This document shows, one piece after another, positions 10,059 through 19,331 of a stretch of 64,000 nt of DNA (its first letter is position 1; every line of letters starts with the position of its first letter). Source of the stretch: Microbulbifer sp. HZ11 (GTDB lineage Bacteria; Pseudomonadota; Gammaproteobacteria; Pseudomonadales; Cellvibrionaceae); NCBI RefSeq assembly GCF_000708675.1, contig NZ_JELR01000001.1, forward strand, positions 62,001 through 126,000, given 5' to 3'. Below the pieces are notes generated by a model, which saw only the letters and a list, made by a program, of their open reading frames with translations, was not told where the DNA came from and searched no databases. The position numbers were made by a program, and so were the translations under genes.

Positions 10059-10079
10059 TCGCACTGACTTTCAGTGCGA
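10059..10079. terminator. Possible hairpin after DUF2069 gene
   Basis: TCGCACTGA-CTT-TCAGTGCGA, a 9-bp perfect stem 12 nt beyond the DUF2069 stop codon. There is no T-run on the minus strand, so it could be a transcript-end stabiliser instead of an intrinsic terminator. Confidence 0.4.
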
Positions 10080-10090
10080 TTAATAAGTGC

Positions 10091-11452
<1,362 letters not shown>

Positions 11453-11484
11453 CGAAAGCGTATCCTGTTAAGGTTTGGCGTATT

Positions 11485-11502
11485 CTAACAGCACTCTGTT
11501 AG
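11485..11502. promoter_or_regulatory. Inverted repeat in divergent arsC/yihY promoter gap
   Basis: CTAACAG-CACT-CTGTTAG, perfect 7-bp arms, lies between the divergent arsC and yihY starts. Its position suits an operator for a dimeric regulator, but no regulator is encoded next to it. Confidence 0.35.
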
Positions 11503-11518
11503 TCGTCTACGCTGAGGT

Positions 11519-13027
11519 ATGGCGTACTTTTTAGACAAAATACACGGATTTACCCGCCAGATTCACCGGAAAATGGCGGACAGCTCCTCTTTGAAAAAAT
11601 GGTTTGGCAAGCCGTATAACAAACTGAGAAGACCCATGACTGAAATGGTGCACCGCTGGCGGCGCTTTTTTACTTCCCTGTGGACCGTATTCAACGAAAA
11701 GAACTGCAGACAGAATGCGGCGGCGCTCACTTATATGACGCTGTTCGCCATAGTGCCACTGGTAACGGTGAGCTATGCCATGCTGTCACTGTTTCCGGAT
11801 TTCGCGGGGCTCGAGAGCAAGATTCAGCACCAGATCTTTTCCCACTTTGTGCCGGAAAGCGGGCGCGAGGTGCAGGAGTACATCAACAGTTTTTCCACCC
11901 AGGCCCAGCGCCTTACCGGGGTGGGTATCGGCCTGCTGCTACTGACCGCGGGTTTTATGCTGAAGAATATCGAGAACACCTTTAATGCCATCTGGGATAT
12001 TCCCAAGGGGCGCCGGGGTGTCTCCAGCTTCCTGCTGTACTGGGCGATCCTGAGCCTGGGGCCGATTCTGCTCGGTGCCGGTATGGCTGCCACCACTTAT
12101 CTCTTCTCTCAAAAAGTACTCGCCCAGAACGACAGCCTCGGACTACTGCCGATAGTGTTGCGGGTATTGCCCTGGGTATTTACCGCCATCGCGTTCACGC
12201 TGTTGTTTGTTGCGGTTCCCAACTGCCGGGTGCCGTTGCGCCACGGTCTCGCCGGGGGGGTGATTACCGCGTTTGCCTTTGAGGCGGCCAAGTATCTGTT
12301 TGGTGCCATTGTCGCGCGCAGCTCGGTACAGGCGATTTACGGTGCCTTCGCCTTTGTGCCCATGTTCCTGATCTGGATCTACCTGATGTGGATGATTGTG
12401 TTGGCGGGTTGTGTGCTGGTGCGGACTCTGTCGGCCTATCACGCGGCGGCCCAGGGGCGAAATTACTCCGATCTGGTGGCGACGCTTTCCATCCTGTGGA
12501 AGTTTTTCAGCAAGTATCAGCAGGGCCAGACCATCAGCGATCAGGATATTTCCCGCGTAGGGATACGCCCCGCCCAGTGGCGCCGTATCCGGGAAGTTTT
12601 GCAGAACAACAAGGTGATCGGGCAGACAGACCGCAACGATTACGTTCTGGTGCGGGATCTGGATTCAGTCACTCTGCAGCAGATGCTGGACTGGCTGCAC
12701 CCGGCGCCGGTACCGGAGAGCGGTCACCGCGAGTTGCAGGTGCGCCCCTGGTACCGAGACGTGGAAACCCGTTTCCGCGAGGCGCGGGAGTTCTCCCGCG
12801 AGCATCTGTCGCAGAGCCTTGGGGACCTGTTCCGGGAGTCCATGTCCAAGGAGATGCTGGAGAAAACCGTGGATACCGGCAATCTGGAACCGGCCAAGCT
12901 GCCTGCTTCGGTGGAAACGGTGGACGATTCCGTCGACAACAAATCCAGCGCTAGCAAATCTGCCAACAAGGGAAGCAGCCGCAATGCCCGTAGTAGCAAG
13001 TCGTCCAGCAAAACGGCCAAATCTTAA
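11519..13027 (+). CDS. yihY: YihY/BrkB family inner-membrane protein
   Basis: 502 residues. After a ~60-residue basic N-terminus come six membrane segments of the YihY/BrkB fold, with the family segment KNCRQNAAALTYMTLFAIVPL early in the domain and RHGLAGGVITAFAFE later. A soluble winged-helix-like region follows, and the last ~60 residues are a Ser/Lys/Asn-rich tail of low complexity. Older annotation as ribonuclease BN is not supported for this family. ATG at 11519 is used; ATG at 11573 or 11636 is possible. Its 3' end overlaps the TlpA-like gene by 44 nt. Confidence 0.88.
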   Translation: MAYFLDKIHGFTRQIHRKMADSSSLKKWFGKPYNKLRRPMTEMVHRWRRFFTSLWTVFNEKNCRQNAAALTYMTLFAIVPLVTVSYAMLSLFPDFAGLESKIQHQIFSHFVPESGREVQEYINSFSTQAQRLTGVGIGLLLLTAGFMLKNIENTFNAIWDIPKGRRGVSSFLLYWAILSLGPILLGAGMAATTYLFSQKVLAQNDSLGLLPIVLRVLPWVFTAIAFTLLFVAVPNCRVPLRHGLAGGVITAFAFEAAKYLFGAIVARSSVQAIYGAFAFVPMFLIWIYLMWMIVLAGCVLVRTLSAYHAAAQGRNYSDLVATLSILWKFFSKYQQGQTISDQDISRVGIRPAQWRRIREVLQNNKVIGQTDRNDYVLVRDLDSVTLQQMLDWLHPAPVPESGHRELQVRPWYRDVETRFREAREFSREHLSQSLGDLFRESMSKEMLEKTVDTGNLEPAKLPASVETVDDSVDNKSSASKSANKGSSRNARSSKSSSKTAKS

Positions 13028-13475
13028 CCCGGTTGCCGCGCTACTGTTGCTGATCGCGCTGGCAATTGGCGGTTGCGAATCCCGTAGTGGCGGGCTTACC
13101 GCACTGAATGGCGACCGACTGGAGACCGGCGGCAAGGTGCTGCTGGTGAATTACTGGGCCGAGTGGTGTGCCCCGTGTCGAGAGGAAATACCCGAGCTCA
13201 ATGATTTTTATCGCGAGCATGGTGAGCAGGTACTGGTGCTGGGGATCAATTTTGATCAGCCGCCCGCGGAGGAAGTACAACGCCAGGCAGAAAAGTTTGG
13301 CATCGCCTTCCCGCTGCTCGCCGCGGCACCGGAAGGTCGCTGGGGGCAGGCGGTTCCTCAGGTTCTGCCATCTACCTTCATTATTGATCGCAATGGCCAG
13401 TGGCGGCGTACCCTGGTAGGGCCGCAGACGGCCACCTCGCTGCAGGAAGCAATCCGTCCTTATCTGGAGCAGTAG
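12984..13475 (+). CDS. TlpA-like thioredoxin lipoprotein
   Basis: 163 residues from ATG at 12984, inside the yihY 3' end. A basic N-terminus and hydrophobic stretch end in a lipobox (LAIGGC), so the mature protein is probably a membrane-anchored periplasmic lipoprotein. The thioredoxin active site WCAPC sits in NYWAEWCAPCREE and the cis-Pro region in QVLPSTFIID. TlpA/ResA-type proteins reduce or exchange disulfides in exported proteins, often for cytochrome c maturation; no partner is seen here. Longer frames upstream are yihY read in another frame. Confidence 0.87.
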   Translation: MPVVASRPAKRPNLNPVAALLLLIALAIGGCESRSGGLTALNGDRLETGGKVLLVNYWAEWCAPCREEIPELNDFYREHGEQVLVLGINFDQPPAEEVQRQAEKFGIAFPLLAAAPEGRWGQAVPQVLPSTFIIDRNGQWRRTLVGPQTATSLQEAIRPYLEQ

Positions 13476-13606
13476 GTCGCCGCGCAATCAGCCGCCGCGC
13501 TTGCTTCTACCGGTATAACCAAAGCGTCTTTTAGGGAAAACTGCGCCAGCTGTTAGGATGTCTGCGATTTTTTAACCTCGAACACGCAAACTGGGACTCA
13601 AATTCA

Positions 13607-15001
13607 ATGCAATTGGGTGCATTTCTACTGCTGGCGTTTTACCTGTTCCTTCTCTGGCCTCTGGCGCGCTGGCACCGCAGTCGCGACTCCCTGGCTCCGG
13701 CGGTATTTGCCGGCTTGTTGCTGGGCGTATTGCTGGGTGGCTTTATGCACCTGGCGGAAGGCTGGGGCGTGGATGTGCCCTGGGTGTTGGACTGGGTGGG
13801 GCTGATTGGTGACGGCTATGTAAACCTTTTGCATTTGCTGGTGATGCCGCTGGTGCTGATTTCGATTCTGGGAGCGGTGGTAAAGGTCAGTAATACCCGC
13901 TCGCTGGGCAAGATCAGCGTATCCGTGCTGGCAGTTCTACTCGGTACCACTGCCATCGCCGCATTGATCGGCGTAATGATCGCCCACCTGTTTGGCCTTT
14001 CTGCCGAGGGGCTGGTGGAAGGCGCGCGGGAAGCGGCACGAGCGGAAGTGCTCAACGAGCGCATCGGTCGTGTCAGCGACCTCAGTATTCCGGAAATTCT
14101 GACTTCATTTATCCCGCGCAATATTTTTGCCGACCTCGCGGGCCAGCGGGACACTTCGGTGATTGCCGTGGTGGTCTTTGCGGTATTGCTGGGGCTGGCG
14201 GCACTGGCGGTGCGTAGGGAAAACCCGGAGCAGGGCGCGGCTATCGAACATTTCGTTTCCGTGGCTCAAGCCTGGGTAATGAAGCTGGTGCGCCTGATTA
14301 TGGCGTTTACCCCGTACGGCGTAATGGCGCTGGTCACGGCGCTGGTGGCCAAATCCAGCTGGGCGGATATCTTCAACCTGTTCAATTTCGTGTTGGCCTC
14401 ATTTGTCGCCATTGCGCTGATGTTTGTGGTGCACGCGGTGCTCCTACTGGTGAACGGCATTAGCCCTTTGCACTATTTCGCCAAGGTATGGCCGGTGCTG
14501 GTGTTTGCCTTCAGCTCCCGTTCCAGTGCAGCGACGATTCCGTTGAACGTGGAAACCCAGATCGACGAGCTGAAAAACTCCCCGGCCATTGCTAACTTTT
14601 CTGCCTCCTTTGGGGCAACCATCGGCCAGAATGGTTGTGCAGGTATTTATCCTGCGATGCTGGCGGTAATGGTGGCGGTACCATTAGGGATCAATGTGTT
14701 TGACCCGGTCTGGTTGGCCTCTCTTATTGCCGTCATTGTGATCAGCTCTTTTGGTATTGCCGGCGTCGGCGGCGGCGCAACCTTTGCGGCTCTTGTGGTG
14801 CTGCCTGCCATGGGGCTGCCGGTACAGATAGCCGCGCTGCTGATTTCTGTGGAGCCGCTGATTGATATGGCGCGCACCGCGCTCAATGTGAATGGTGCCA
14901 TGACTGCCGGCACCCTGACTCAGCGCTGGCTGGGTGATAGTACGGGTGAAAGCAGCGGTGGCGATGACCACGGCAGAGAAGAAGCGAGCGAAGCCAGTTA
15001 A
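13607..15001 (+). CDS. tcyP: L-cystine symporter TcyP-like (SLC1/DAACS family)
   Basis: 464 residues, almost the same length as E. coli TcyP (YdjN). The sequence follows that protein closely: HLFGLSAEGLVEGAREAAR, SSRSSAATIPLNVETQ (the first re-entrant loop), IGQNGCAGIYPAMLAVMV, GVGGGATFAALVVLPAMGLP and SVEPLIDMARTALNV (Asp/Arg substrate and ion residues). It takes up L-cystine with a cation gradient across the inner membrane. It has an acidic/His-rich short tail. It stands alone with 131 nt of upstream sequence in which I see no riboswitch. Confidence 0.88.
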   Translation: MQLGAFLLLAFYLFLLWPLARWHRSRDSLAPAVFAGLLLGVLLGGFMHLAEGWGVDVPWVLDWVGLIGDGYVNLLHLLVMPLVLISILGAVVKVSNTRSLGKISVSVLAVLLGTTAIAALIGVMIAHLFGLSAEGLVEGAREAARAEVLNERIGRVSDLSIPEILTSFIPRNIFADLAGQRDTSVIAVVVFAVLLGLAALAVRRENPEQGAAIEHFVSVAQAWVMKLVRLIMAFTPYGVMALVTALVAKSSWADIFNLFNFVLASFVAIALMFVVHAVLLLVNGISPLHYFAKVWPVLVFAFSSRSSAATIPLNVETQIDELKNSPAIANFSASFGATIGQNGCAGIYPAMLAVMVAVPLGINVFDPVWLASLIAVIVISSFGIAGVGGGATFAALVVLPAMGLPVQIAALLISVEPLIDMARTALNVNGAMTAGTLTQRWLGDSTGESSGGDDHGREEASEAS

Positions 15002-15110
15002 TCCAAAATTTTTTCATCGTTGTGTCAACCAATAGCGCACCCGTGCGTTTTGATAAGAGAACAGAGCAGTTCTCACCCGTACAGCGGGGAATACAACAAG
15101 GAAACCACCG

Positions 15111-15560
15111 ATGAAACTGATCAATAAATCGACTCTCTTTTTCACTGCAACCATGCTGTTTTCCGGCGCCGCACTGGCCGAAGATGGCGAGGCGCTGTCG
15201 AAGCACCTGGATAACAAGGGCGACCGTATAGAAAATCGTCTGGACCGCCGCGGTGATCGCATCGATAGCCGTCTGGATAATAAAGGTGATCGCATCGACA
15301 ACCGGCTCGACAACAAGGGCGACCGGATCGATAACCGGCTGGACCGGGCCTCGGAACGCGCCGAAGCCAACGGCAACGATAAGCGGGCCACCTATCTGGA
15401 CAAAAAGGGCGACCGTATTGATCGACGTTTGGACCGCAAGGGCGACAAAATCGACAATCGCCTGGATCGCAAGGGCGATCGTATTGACCGTCGCCTCGAC
15501 CGCAAGGGACAAGGTATTGACCGGCGTATGGACCGTCGCAGTCAGCGCGTGAAAAAATAA
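15111..15560 (+). CDS. Exported protein of tandem 11-residue repeats
   Basis: 149 residues. A signal peptide (cleavage near GAALA-ED, residue 24) is followed almost entirely by an 11-residue repeat with consensus (N/R)KGDRIDNRLD. Four copies are in register from about residue 35, an interruption rich in Ala/Asn follows (about 78-96), then four more. Ile and Leu recur at fixed places with Asp/Arg/Lys filling the rest, which suits a hendecad coiled coil in the periplasm or outside the cell. I know of no assigned function. RBS AAGGAAA lies about 9 nt upstream. The next genes encode a sigma factor operon; a link is possible but unproven. Confidence 0.85.
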   Translation: MKLINKSTLFFTATMLFSGAALAEDGEALSKHLDNKGDRIENRLDRRGDRIDSRLDNKGDRIDNRLDNKGDRIDNRLDRASERAEANGNDKRATYLDKKGDRIDRRLDRKGDKIDNRLDRKGDRIDRRLDRKGQGIDRRMDRRSQRVKK

Positions 15561-15663
15561 TCACCGCGTTCAGGGCGGTGCTAAGAAACCAGCGCTTGTC
15601 CTGATTGAAACAATCACATTGATGCTCACAAGACACCTCTCGGAAAAGGGTGCCGCGCACTGC

Positions 15664-16191
15664 ATGGATCAATTTCTTGCCTCGGTGGAAAAGCGAGCCT
15701 ATTCCATGGCAGCCATGGCGGTAGGAAACCGCGAAGATGCATTGGACATCGTACAGGATGCGATGTTTGCTCTGGTGCGCCGATACAGCCACAAACAGCG
15801 GGAGCAATGGCGCCCGCTGTTTTTTACCATTCTCAATAACCGCATCACCGACTGGCACCGCCGCCACAAAATGGTTTCCCGCTGGCAACTGTTGCGAGAA
15901 AAGTTTGCCGGTGATGATGGTGACGAAGACGGCTTTGATCCGGGCATTCTCGAAGACACCGCTGGTCCGAGACCGGAGCAGGGCGTTTTTTCCCAATACA
16001 CCCTCGACGCGATTGAAGCGGCGGTCGGTCGTTTGCCACCTCGTCAACAACAGGCGTTTTTACTGCGCTGCGTGGAGGGCTTCGATATCACCGAAACGGC
16101 TAGCGTCATGGCGTGCAGTGCCGGTAGTGTAAAAACCCACCTTTCACGGGCGCTCGCCGCCCTGCGTACACAATTGGAGGAAGTGCGATGA
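15664..16191 (+). CDS. ECF-like RNA polymerase sigma factor
   Basis: 175 residues from ATG at 15664 (MDQFLASVEKRAYSM, which matches how relatives begin); TTG/ATG at 15619/15622 would add 15 residues. Region 2 is seen in EDALDIVQDAMFALVRRY and region 4, with its helix-turn-helix, in LPPRQQQAFLLRCVEGFDITETASVMACSAGSVKTHLSRA. It directs core polymerase to a stress or envelope regulon. The stop overlaps the next start as ATGA. The gene order sigma, DUF3619-like, small protein, DUF3106 is a known association in beta- and gammaproteobacteria. Confidence 0.9.
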   Translation: MDQFLASVEKRAYSMAAMAVGNREDALDIVQDAMFALVRRYSHKQREQWRPLFFTILNNRITDWHRRHKMVSRWQLLREKFAGDDGDEDGFDPGILEDTAGPRPEQGVFSQYTLDAIEAAVGRLPPRQQQAFLLRCVEGFDITETASVMACSAGSVKTHLSRALAALRTQLEEVR

Positions 16192-16562
16192 GCTCGTCAA
16201 AAGATCGAGCAAACGGTCACAGTGACCAGGGGAAACTGATTGCCGGAACCCGTGAGGTGATGAGCCGCCGTGATGAATCTATCGACGGGGAAACCCTGTC
16301 CCGCCTGCGCCGCGCGCGCTCGGCTGCGCTAGACGCCAGACCCGGCTTGCGTCCACGCACAGGTCTGTGGTTACCCGCAAGCCTGGCATCTACGGCGGCT
16401 GCAGTGGCAGTGGTATTACTGCTGGAGCAATATCACGCTTCTCAGGCAAAGGAGGTGGATTTTCTTGCGGACGCTTGGATTCTGGATGAGGAGGCGGAAT
16501 TGGAACTGATCGAAGATGTGGAGTTTTACCAGTGGCTGGCAGAGGAAGAGCTGGATGGCTAA
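16188..16562 (+). CDS. DUF3619-like single-pass membrane protein, possible anti-sigma
   Basis: 124 residues: a soluble N-terminal part with LSRLRRARSAAL, one membrane segment (about 63-82, WLPASLASTAAAVAVVLLL) and a very acidic C-terminal tail. Size, the LxxLRxAR motif before the membrane span and position straight after the sigma gene (4-nt overlap) match DUF3619, thought to act as an anti-sigma partner by position. Direct evidence of sigma binding is lacking. Confidence 0.7.
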   Translation: MSSSKDRANGHSDQGKLIAGTREVMSRRDESIDGETLSRLRRARSAALDARPGLRPRTGLWLPASLASTAAAVAVVLLLEQYHASQAKEVDFLADAWILDEEAELELIEDVEFYQWLAEEELDG

Positions 16563-16863
16563 TCGTGCTGGCCGCTACTTTCAAAAGCGCCTGGGCAAGC
16601 CGCGGCTATCGCGCCTGGTTTTGGCCTGGACGCTGTTGGCGTTTCCCGCGGCATTTGCCAACGAATCACTGGATGAAGATTTTTTACTGTTCCTGTCCGA
16701 CTGGACCGATGATACCGGCGAGTTTGTTTCGCCCAGCGACATGGACGAAAGTTGGGCCGGTGCATCCGTATACGCGGAACCCCAATCGCCGCAGGCACCA
16801 TCCCAGCAAGCGGCAGACGCCGAACAGGGAGAGCAGAACAAGCAAGGTGAGCCAGATGAGTAA
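16555..16863 (+). CDS. Small exported hypothetical protein
   Basis: 102 residues from ATG at 16555, overlapping the previous gene by 8 nt and the DUF3106 gene by 8 nt. A basic start and a hydrophobic segment ending FPAAFA suggest a cleaved signal peptide; the mature part is acidic, with DEDFLLFLSDWTDD then a Gln/Glu-rich tail. The 'LxFLxxW' segment occurs in small proteins of the same operon in other proteobacteria. Function unknown; operon membership with the sigma factor is the only clue. Confidence 0.72.
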   Translation: MANRAGRYFQKRLGKPRLSRLVLAWTLLAFPAAFANESLDEDFLLFLSDWTDDTGEFVSPSDMDESWAGASVYAEPQSPQAPSQQAADAEQGEQNKQGEPDE

Positions 16864-17374
16864 CGCCACAATGCGAATGAAAGTACAGAGGGTACGAAAA
16901 GAGTTGCGCCGCGGTTTCGGATTTCCCTTGCTGCTAGCGCTGGTTTTGACGGCGATGAGTAGTCTGACCTGGGCAGATCCCGTGACCTGGCAGCAATTGA
17001 GCGAGAGTGAGCGTCAGCTGCTGCAACGATTCGAGAACCGCTGGAATGAATTCACTCCGGAGCAGCAGGCACGCCTGCGCCAGGGGGCGGAGCGCTGGAC
17101 CTCCATGACCCCGGAGCAGCGCCAGCGGGCGCGCCAGGAGTTTGGCAAATGGCAGCGGCTTACCCCTGAACAACGGGAGAAACTGCGTGACGCCTACCGA
17201 CGCTTCAAGGCCCTGCCGCTGGAGCAGCGGCAGAAAATCCGAGAGGCCCGCCAGCGCTTTCGTCAACTGTCACCGGAGCGGCAGCGGCGCCTGCGTGAGC
17301 GCTGGCAGAATATGACCCCGGAACAGCGCCAGCGATTTCGGGCGCGCCGCCAGCGCAAGGAGTCGAGTGATTGA
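16856..17374 (+). CDS. DUF3106 exported protein
   Basis: 172 residues from ATG at 16856. After a signal peptide (cleavage near LTWA-DP) comes WQQLSESERQLL and then repeated 'W..LTPEQR..LR' units about 14-22 residues apart, running to the Arg/Gln-rich end. This is the DUF3106 pattern. It resembles periplasmic helical proteins such as the Spy/CpxP type in composition but has no known role. Fourth gene of the sigma factor operon, so it may be part of the regulon's sensing or response. Confidence 0.83.
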   Translation: MSNATMRMKVQRVRKELRRGFGFPLLLALVLTAMSSLTWADPVTWQQLSESERQLLQRFENRWNEFTPEQQARLRQGAERWTSMTPEQRQRARQEFGKWQRLTPEQREKLRDAYRRFKALPLEQRQKIREARQRFRQLSPERQRRLRERWQNMTPEQRQRFRARRQRKESSD

Positions 17375-17597
17375 CCGCTTAAGGGCTACTGCCGATAGTG
17401 CTCCCGCGGCAAAGCGCTCAATGGCCGGAGGCATAGCCCCGCGCAATTTTTCCGCAGAGTTCAGTTTCGATTCAGCCTGTCCCTCGTAAAGTGCTCCCAT
17501 CGGCCGCTTGTGGCCACAACGAGGCACCCGGTAGCGACTAAATGCAGCTCATGGTCACGCCAGGGCGCCAGAGTCCGGGTCTCTGGGAGTACTGAAT

Positions 17598-18221
17598 ATG
17601 GCGACAGTAAACAATTGGTTACAGCAGTTGGCATTTGCCGGTCTCACCGCCGCTCTGGTGGGCGTCAGTGTTTCGGCTACCGCCGGTGAAAGCGGCTATC
17701 CCGAGCCGTATGAAGGCCAGTACGTGGGCCAGCAGGGCTATCACTATGCCACGGTTACGGGCGTTACCCCCATTTACAATGATATCCGCGTAGTTGAACC
17801 CAGAACCCAATGCTGGGACCAGACCGTCACCTACCAGCAACCTTCACCCGCCGGCGCCATTATTGGCGGCCTTGTGGGCGCGGCTGTGGGCCGCAATGTG
17901 GTGAAGGGGCACAAGCATCGAAACTATCGTCATTACGGCCGCCATCACTATCGCCACCACCACCGCGCCAACAAGGGCGCGGGTATGGTAGCGGGCGCTG
18001 CGGTGGGCGCGATTATTGGCAGTGCCATCAGCCGCCATCAGGCGCCGGTGCAATACGGCACCGAGCAACGCTGCCAGGTAGTGGAAGAAGTGAGCACCCG
18101 CCGGGAACTGATCGGCTACGACGTGAACTACCGTTACAACGGCCAGGAATATCTGATTCGCACTGACCACCATCCTGGCGATAGAATTCGGGTTCGCGTA
18201 GACGTCACGCCGGTATTGTGA
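17598..18221 (+). CDS. Glycine-zipper 2TM outer-envelope protein
   Basis: 207 residues with a signal peptide (cleavage near SATA-GE). Two glycine-zipper hairpin halves are seen, AIIGGLVGAAVGRNV and GMVAGAAVGAIIGSAIS, separated by a His/Lys/Arg-rich linker (HKHRNYRHYGRHHYRHHHR) that might bind metal. Glycine-zipper 2TM proteins (17 kDa surface-antigen group) insert in membranes. The 223-nt gap upstream contains a TTGTGGCCACAA palindrome (about 17508-17519) but nothing else I recognise. Followed closely by the PepSY gene. Confidence 0.8.
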   Translation: MATVNNWLQQLAFAGLTAALVGVSVSATAGESGYPEPYEGQYVGQQGYHYATVTGVTPIYNDIRVVEPRTQCWDQTVTYQQPSPAGAIIGGLVGAAVGRNVVKGHKHRNYRHYGRHHYRHHHRANKGAGMVAGAAVGAIIGSAISRHQAPVQYGTEQRCQVVEEVSTRRELIGYDVNYRYNGQEYLIRTDHHPGDRIRVRVDVTPVL

Positions 18222-18270
18222 CCAAAAAGTGTCCATTCAGCGGCGAAGTGGAATTGACAGGAGCAGATTA

Positions 18271-18603
18271 GTGAAAGTTGCATTGGTTTGTCTGTGGGTG
18301 GCCATTCTGGTTGCCGCGCCGGTTTCCGCATCCTCGCGGTATCAGGTGGATACACCTGCCCCTCGGATCGCCAGCGTTCACAAACTGCATATGCAGCCTC
18401 TGGCCAGTTTTCGGGTGCAGAACAAGGGCATTTCCAAAAATGAGGCCGCCGCGATCGTAAAGCGGCAGTTCGGCGGCAAGATTCTGGCGATCAGTGAGGT
18501 CCAGCGAAAAGGCAAAGCTGCCTACCGGGTTAAGGGACTTTCTGACCAGAGTCAGGTCTATGTCGTATTCGTCGATAAACAGAGTGGGCGTATCTCCCGT
18601 TAA
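18271..18603 (+). CDS. PepSY-domain exported protein
   Basis: 110 residues from GTG at 18271, with AGGAG about 8 nt upstream; a longer in-frame reading from 18229 lacks this. Signal peptide cleavage is near PVSA-SS. The C-terminal half is a PepSY domain (KNEAAAIVKRQFGGKILAISEVQRKGKAAYRVK, then VYVVFVDKQSGRI). Small PepSY proteins often precede two-component genes, and here the response regulator begins 53 nt later, so it may modulate the sensor in the periplasm. Confidence 0.83.
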   Translation: MKVALVCLWVAILVAAPVSASSRYQVDTPAPRIASVHKLHMQPLASFRVQNKGISKNEAAAIVKRQFGGKILAISEVQRKGKAAYRVKGLSDQSQVYVVFVDKQSGRISR

Positions 18604-18656
18604 ACGACCACTCGCCCGCAGAACAACTGCCGAATAGAATTGACCGAGGAACAACC

Positions 18657-19331
18657 ATGCGCGCACTGCTGGTGGAAGATGAGCACGCCTTGCGTGAACA
18701 ATTGGCGACCTCCCTGCGCAAGGGGGGGTACACTGTTGACGAAGCGCCAGACGGGGAAGAAGCCCTGTATCTGGGGCGAGAATTTCCCTACGACGTCGCG
18801 GTGATGGACTTGGGGCTGCCCAAGGTGGACGGTATCCAGGTGATCGAGACCCTGCGCAAGGAGTCCCGTCATTTCCCGATTCTGATCCTTACGGCTCGCG
18901 GCCACTGGCAGGAACGGGTGCGCGGACTGGAAGCCGGTGGTGATGACTATCTCACCAAACCCTTTCACACCGAAGAACTGCTGGCCCGACTCAACGCACT
19001 GGTGCGCCGCTCTGCAGGATTTTCCTCGCCTACCATCAATGCGGGCCCCATCGAGCTGGATACCAGCGCCCAGCGGGTAAAGGTCTCCGGCAGTGAGCTG
19101 GAACTCACTTCGTTCGAATACAAGGTACTTGAATACCTGATGCTGCACCCGGATGAAGTGGTATCCAAGACCACCCTTACCGAACATATCTACGAGCAGG
19201 ACTGTGACCGCGACAGCAATGTCATCGAAGTGTTTATTGGCCGCCTGCGAAAAAAGCTGGATGCCGCCGGCGGCGTAAAACCGATCGAAACCCTGCGCGG
19301 GCGCGGTTACCGCTTTAGTCCGGCGGGCTGA
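18657..19331 (+). CDS. OmpR/PhoP-family response regulator
   Basis: 224 residues. Receiver domain (1-115) with acidic pocket VEDE, phosphoacceptor Asp in VMDLGLPKVDG (residue 51), Thr in LTARG and Lys in LTKPF. The winged-helix DNA-binding domain (about 125-222) ends in the usual GRLRKKLD...VETLRGRGYR-like pattern (IETLRGRGYRFSP). Sequence is of the PhoP/QseB sort. Start ATG at 18657 with GAGGAA upstream. Its stop shares one base with the sensor kinase start. Confidence 0.93.
   Translation: MRALLVEDEHALREQLATSLRKGGYTVDEAPDGEEALYLGREFPYDVAVMDLGLPKVDGIQVIETLRKESRHFPILILTARGHWQERVRGLEAGGDDYLTKPFHTEELLARLNALVRRSAGFSSPTINAGPIELDTSAQRVKVSGSELELTSFEYKVLEYLMLHPDEVVSKTTLTEHIYEQDCDRDSNVIEVFIGRLRKKLDAAGGVKPIETLRGRGYRFSPAG

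Noticed and set aside
11519..13027. Ribonuclease BN annotation for the YihY/BrkB protein
   Set aside because: RNase BN activity belongs to a different gene (rbn/elaC type); this family is membrane-embedded with no nuclease motif.
15111..15560. CRISPR-like repeat pattern
   Set aside because: The 33-nt period is codon-based (11 residues) inside a signal-peptide-bearing frame, with no spacers.
16532..16855. Long upstream extension of the DUF3106 frame
   Set aside because: It overlaps two other coupled genes; ATG 16856 gives a proper signal peptide.
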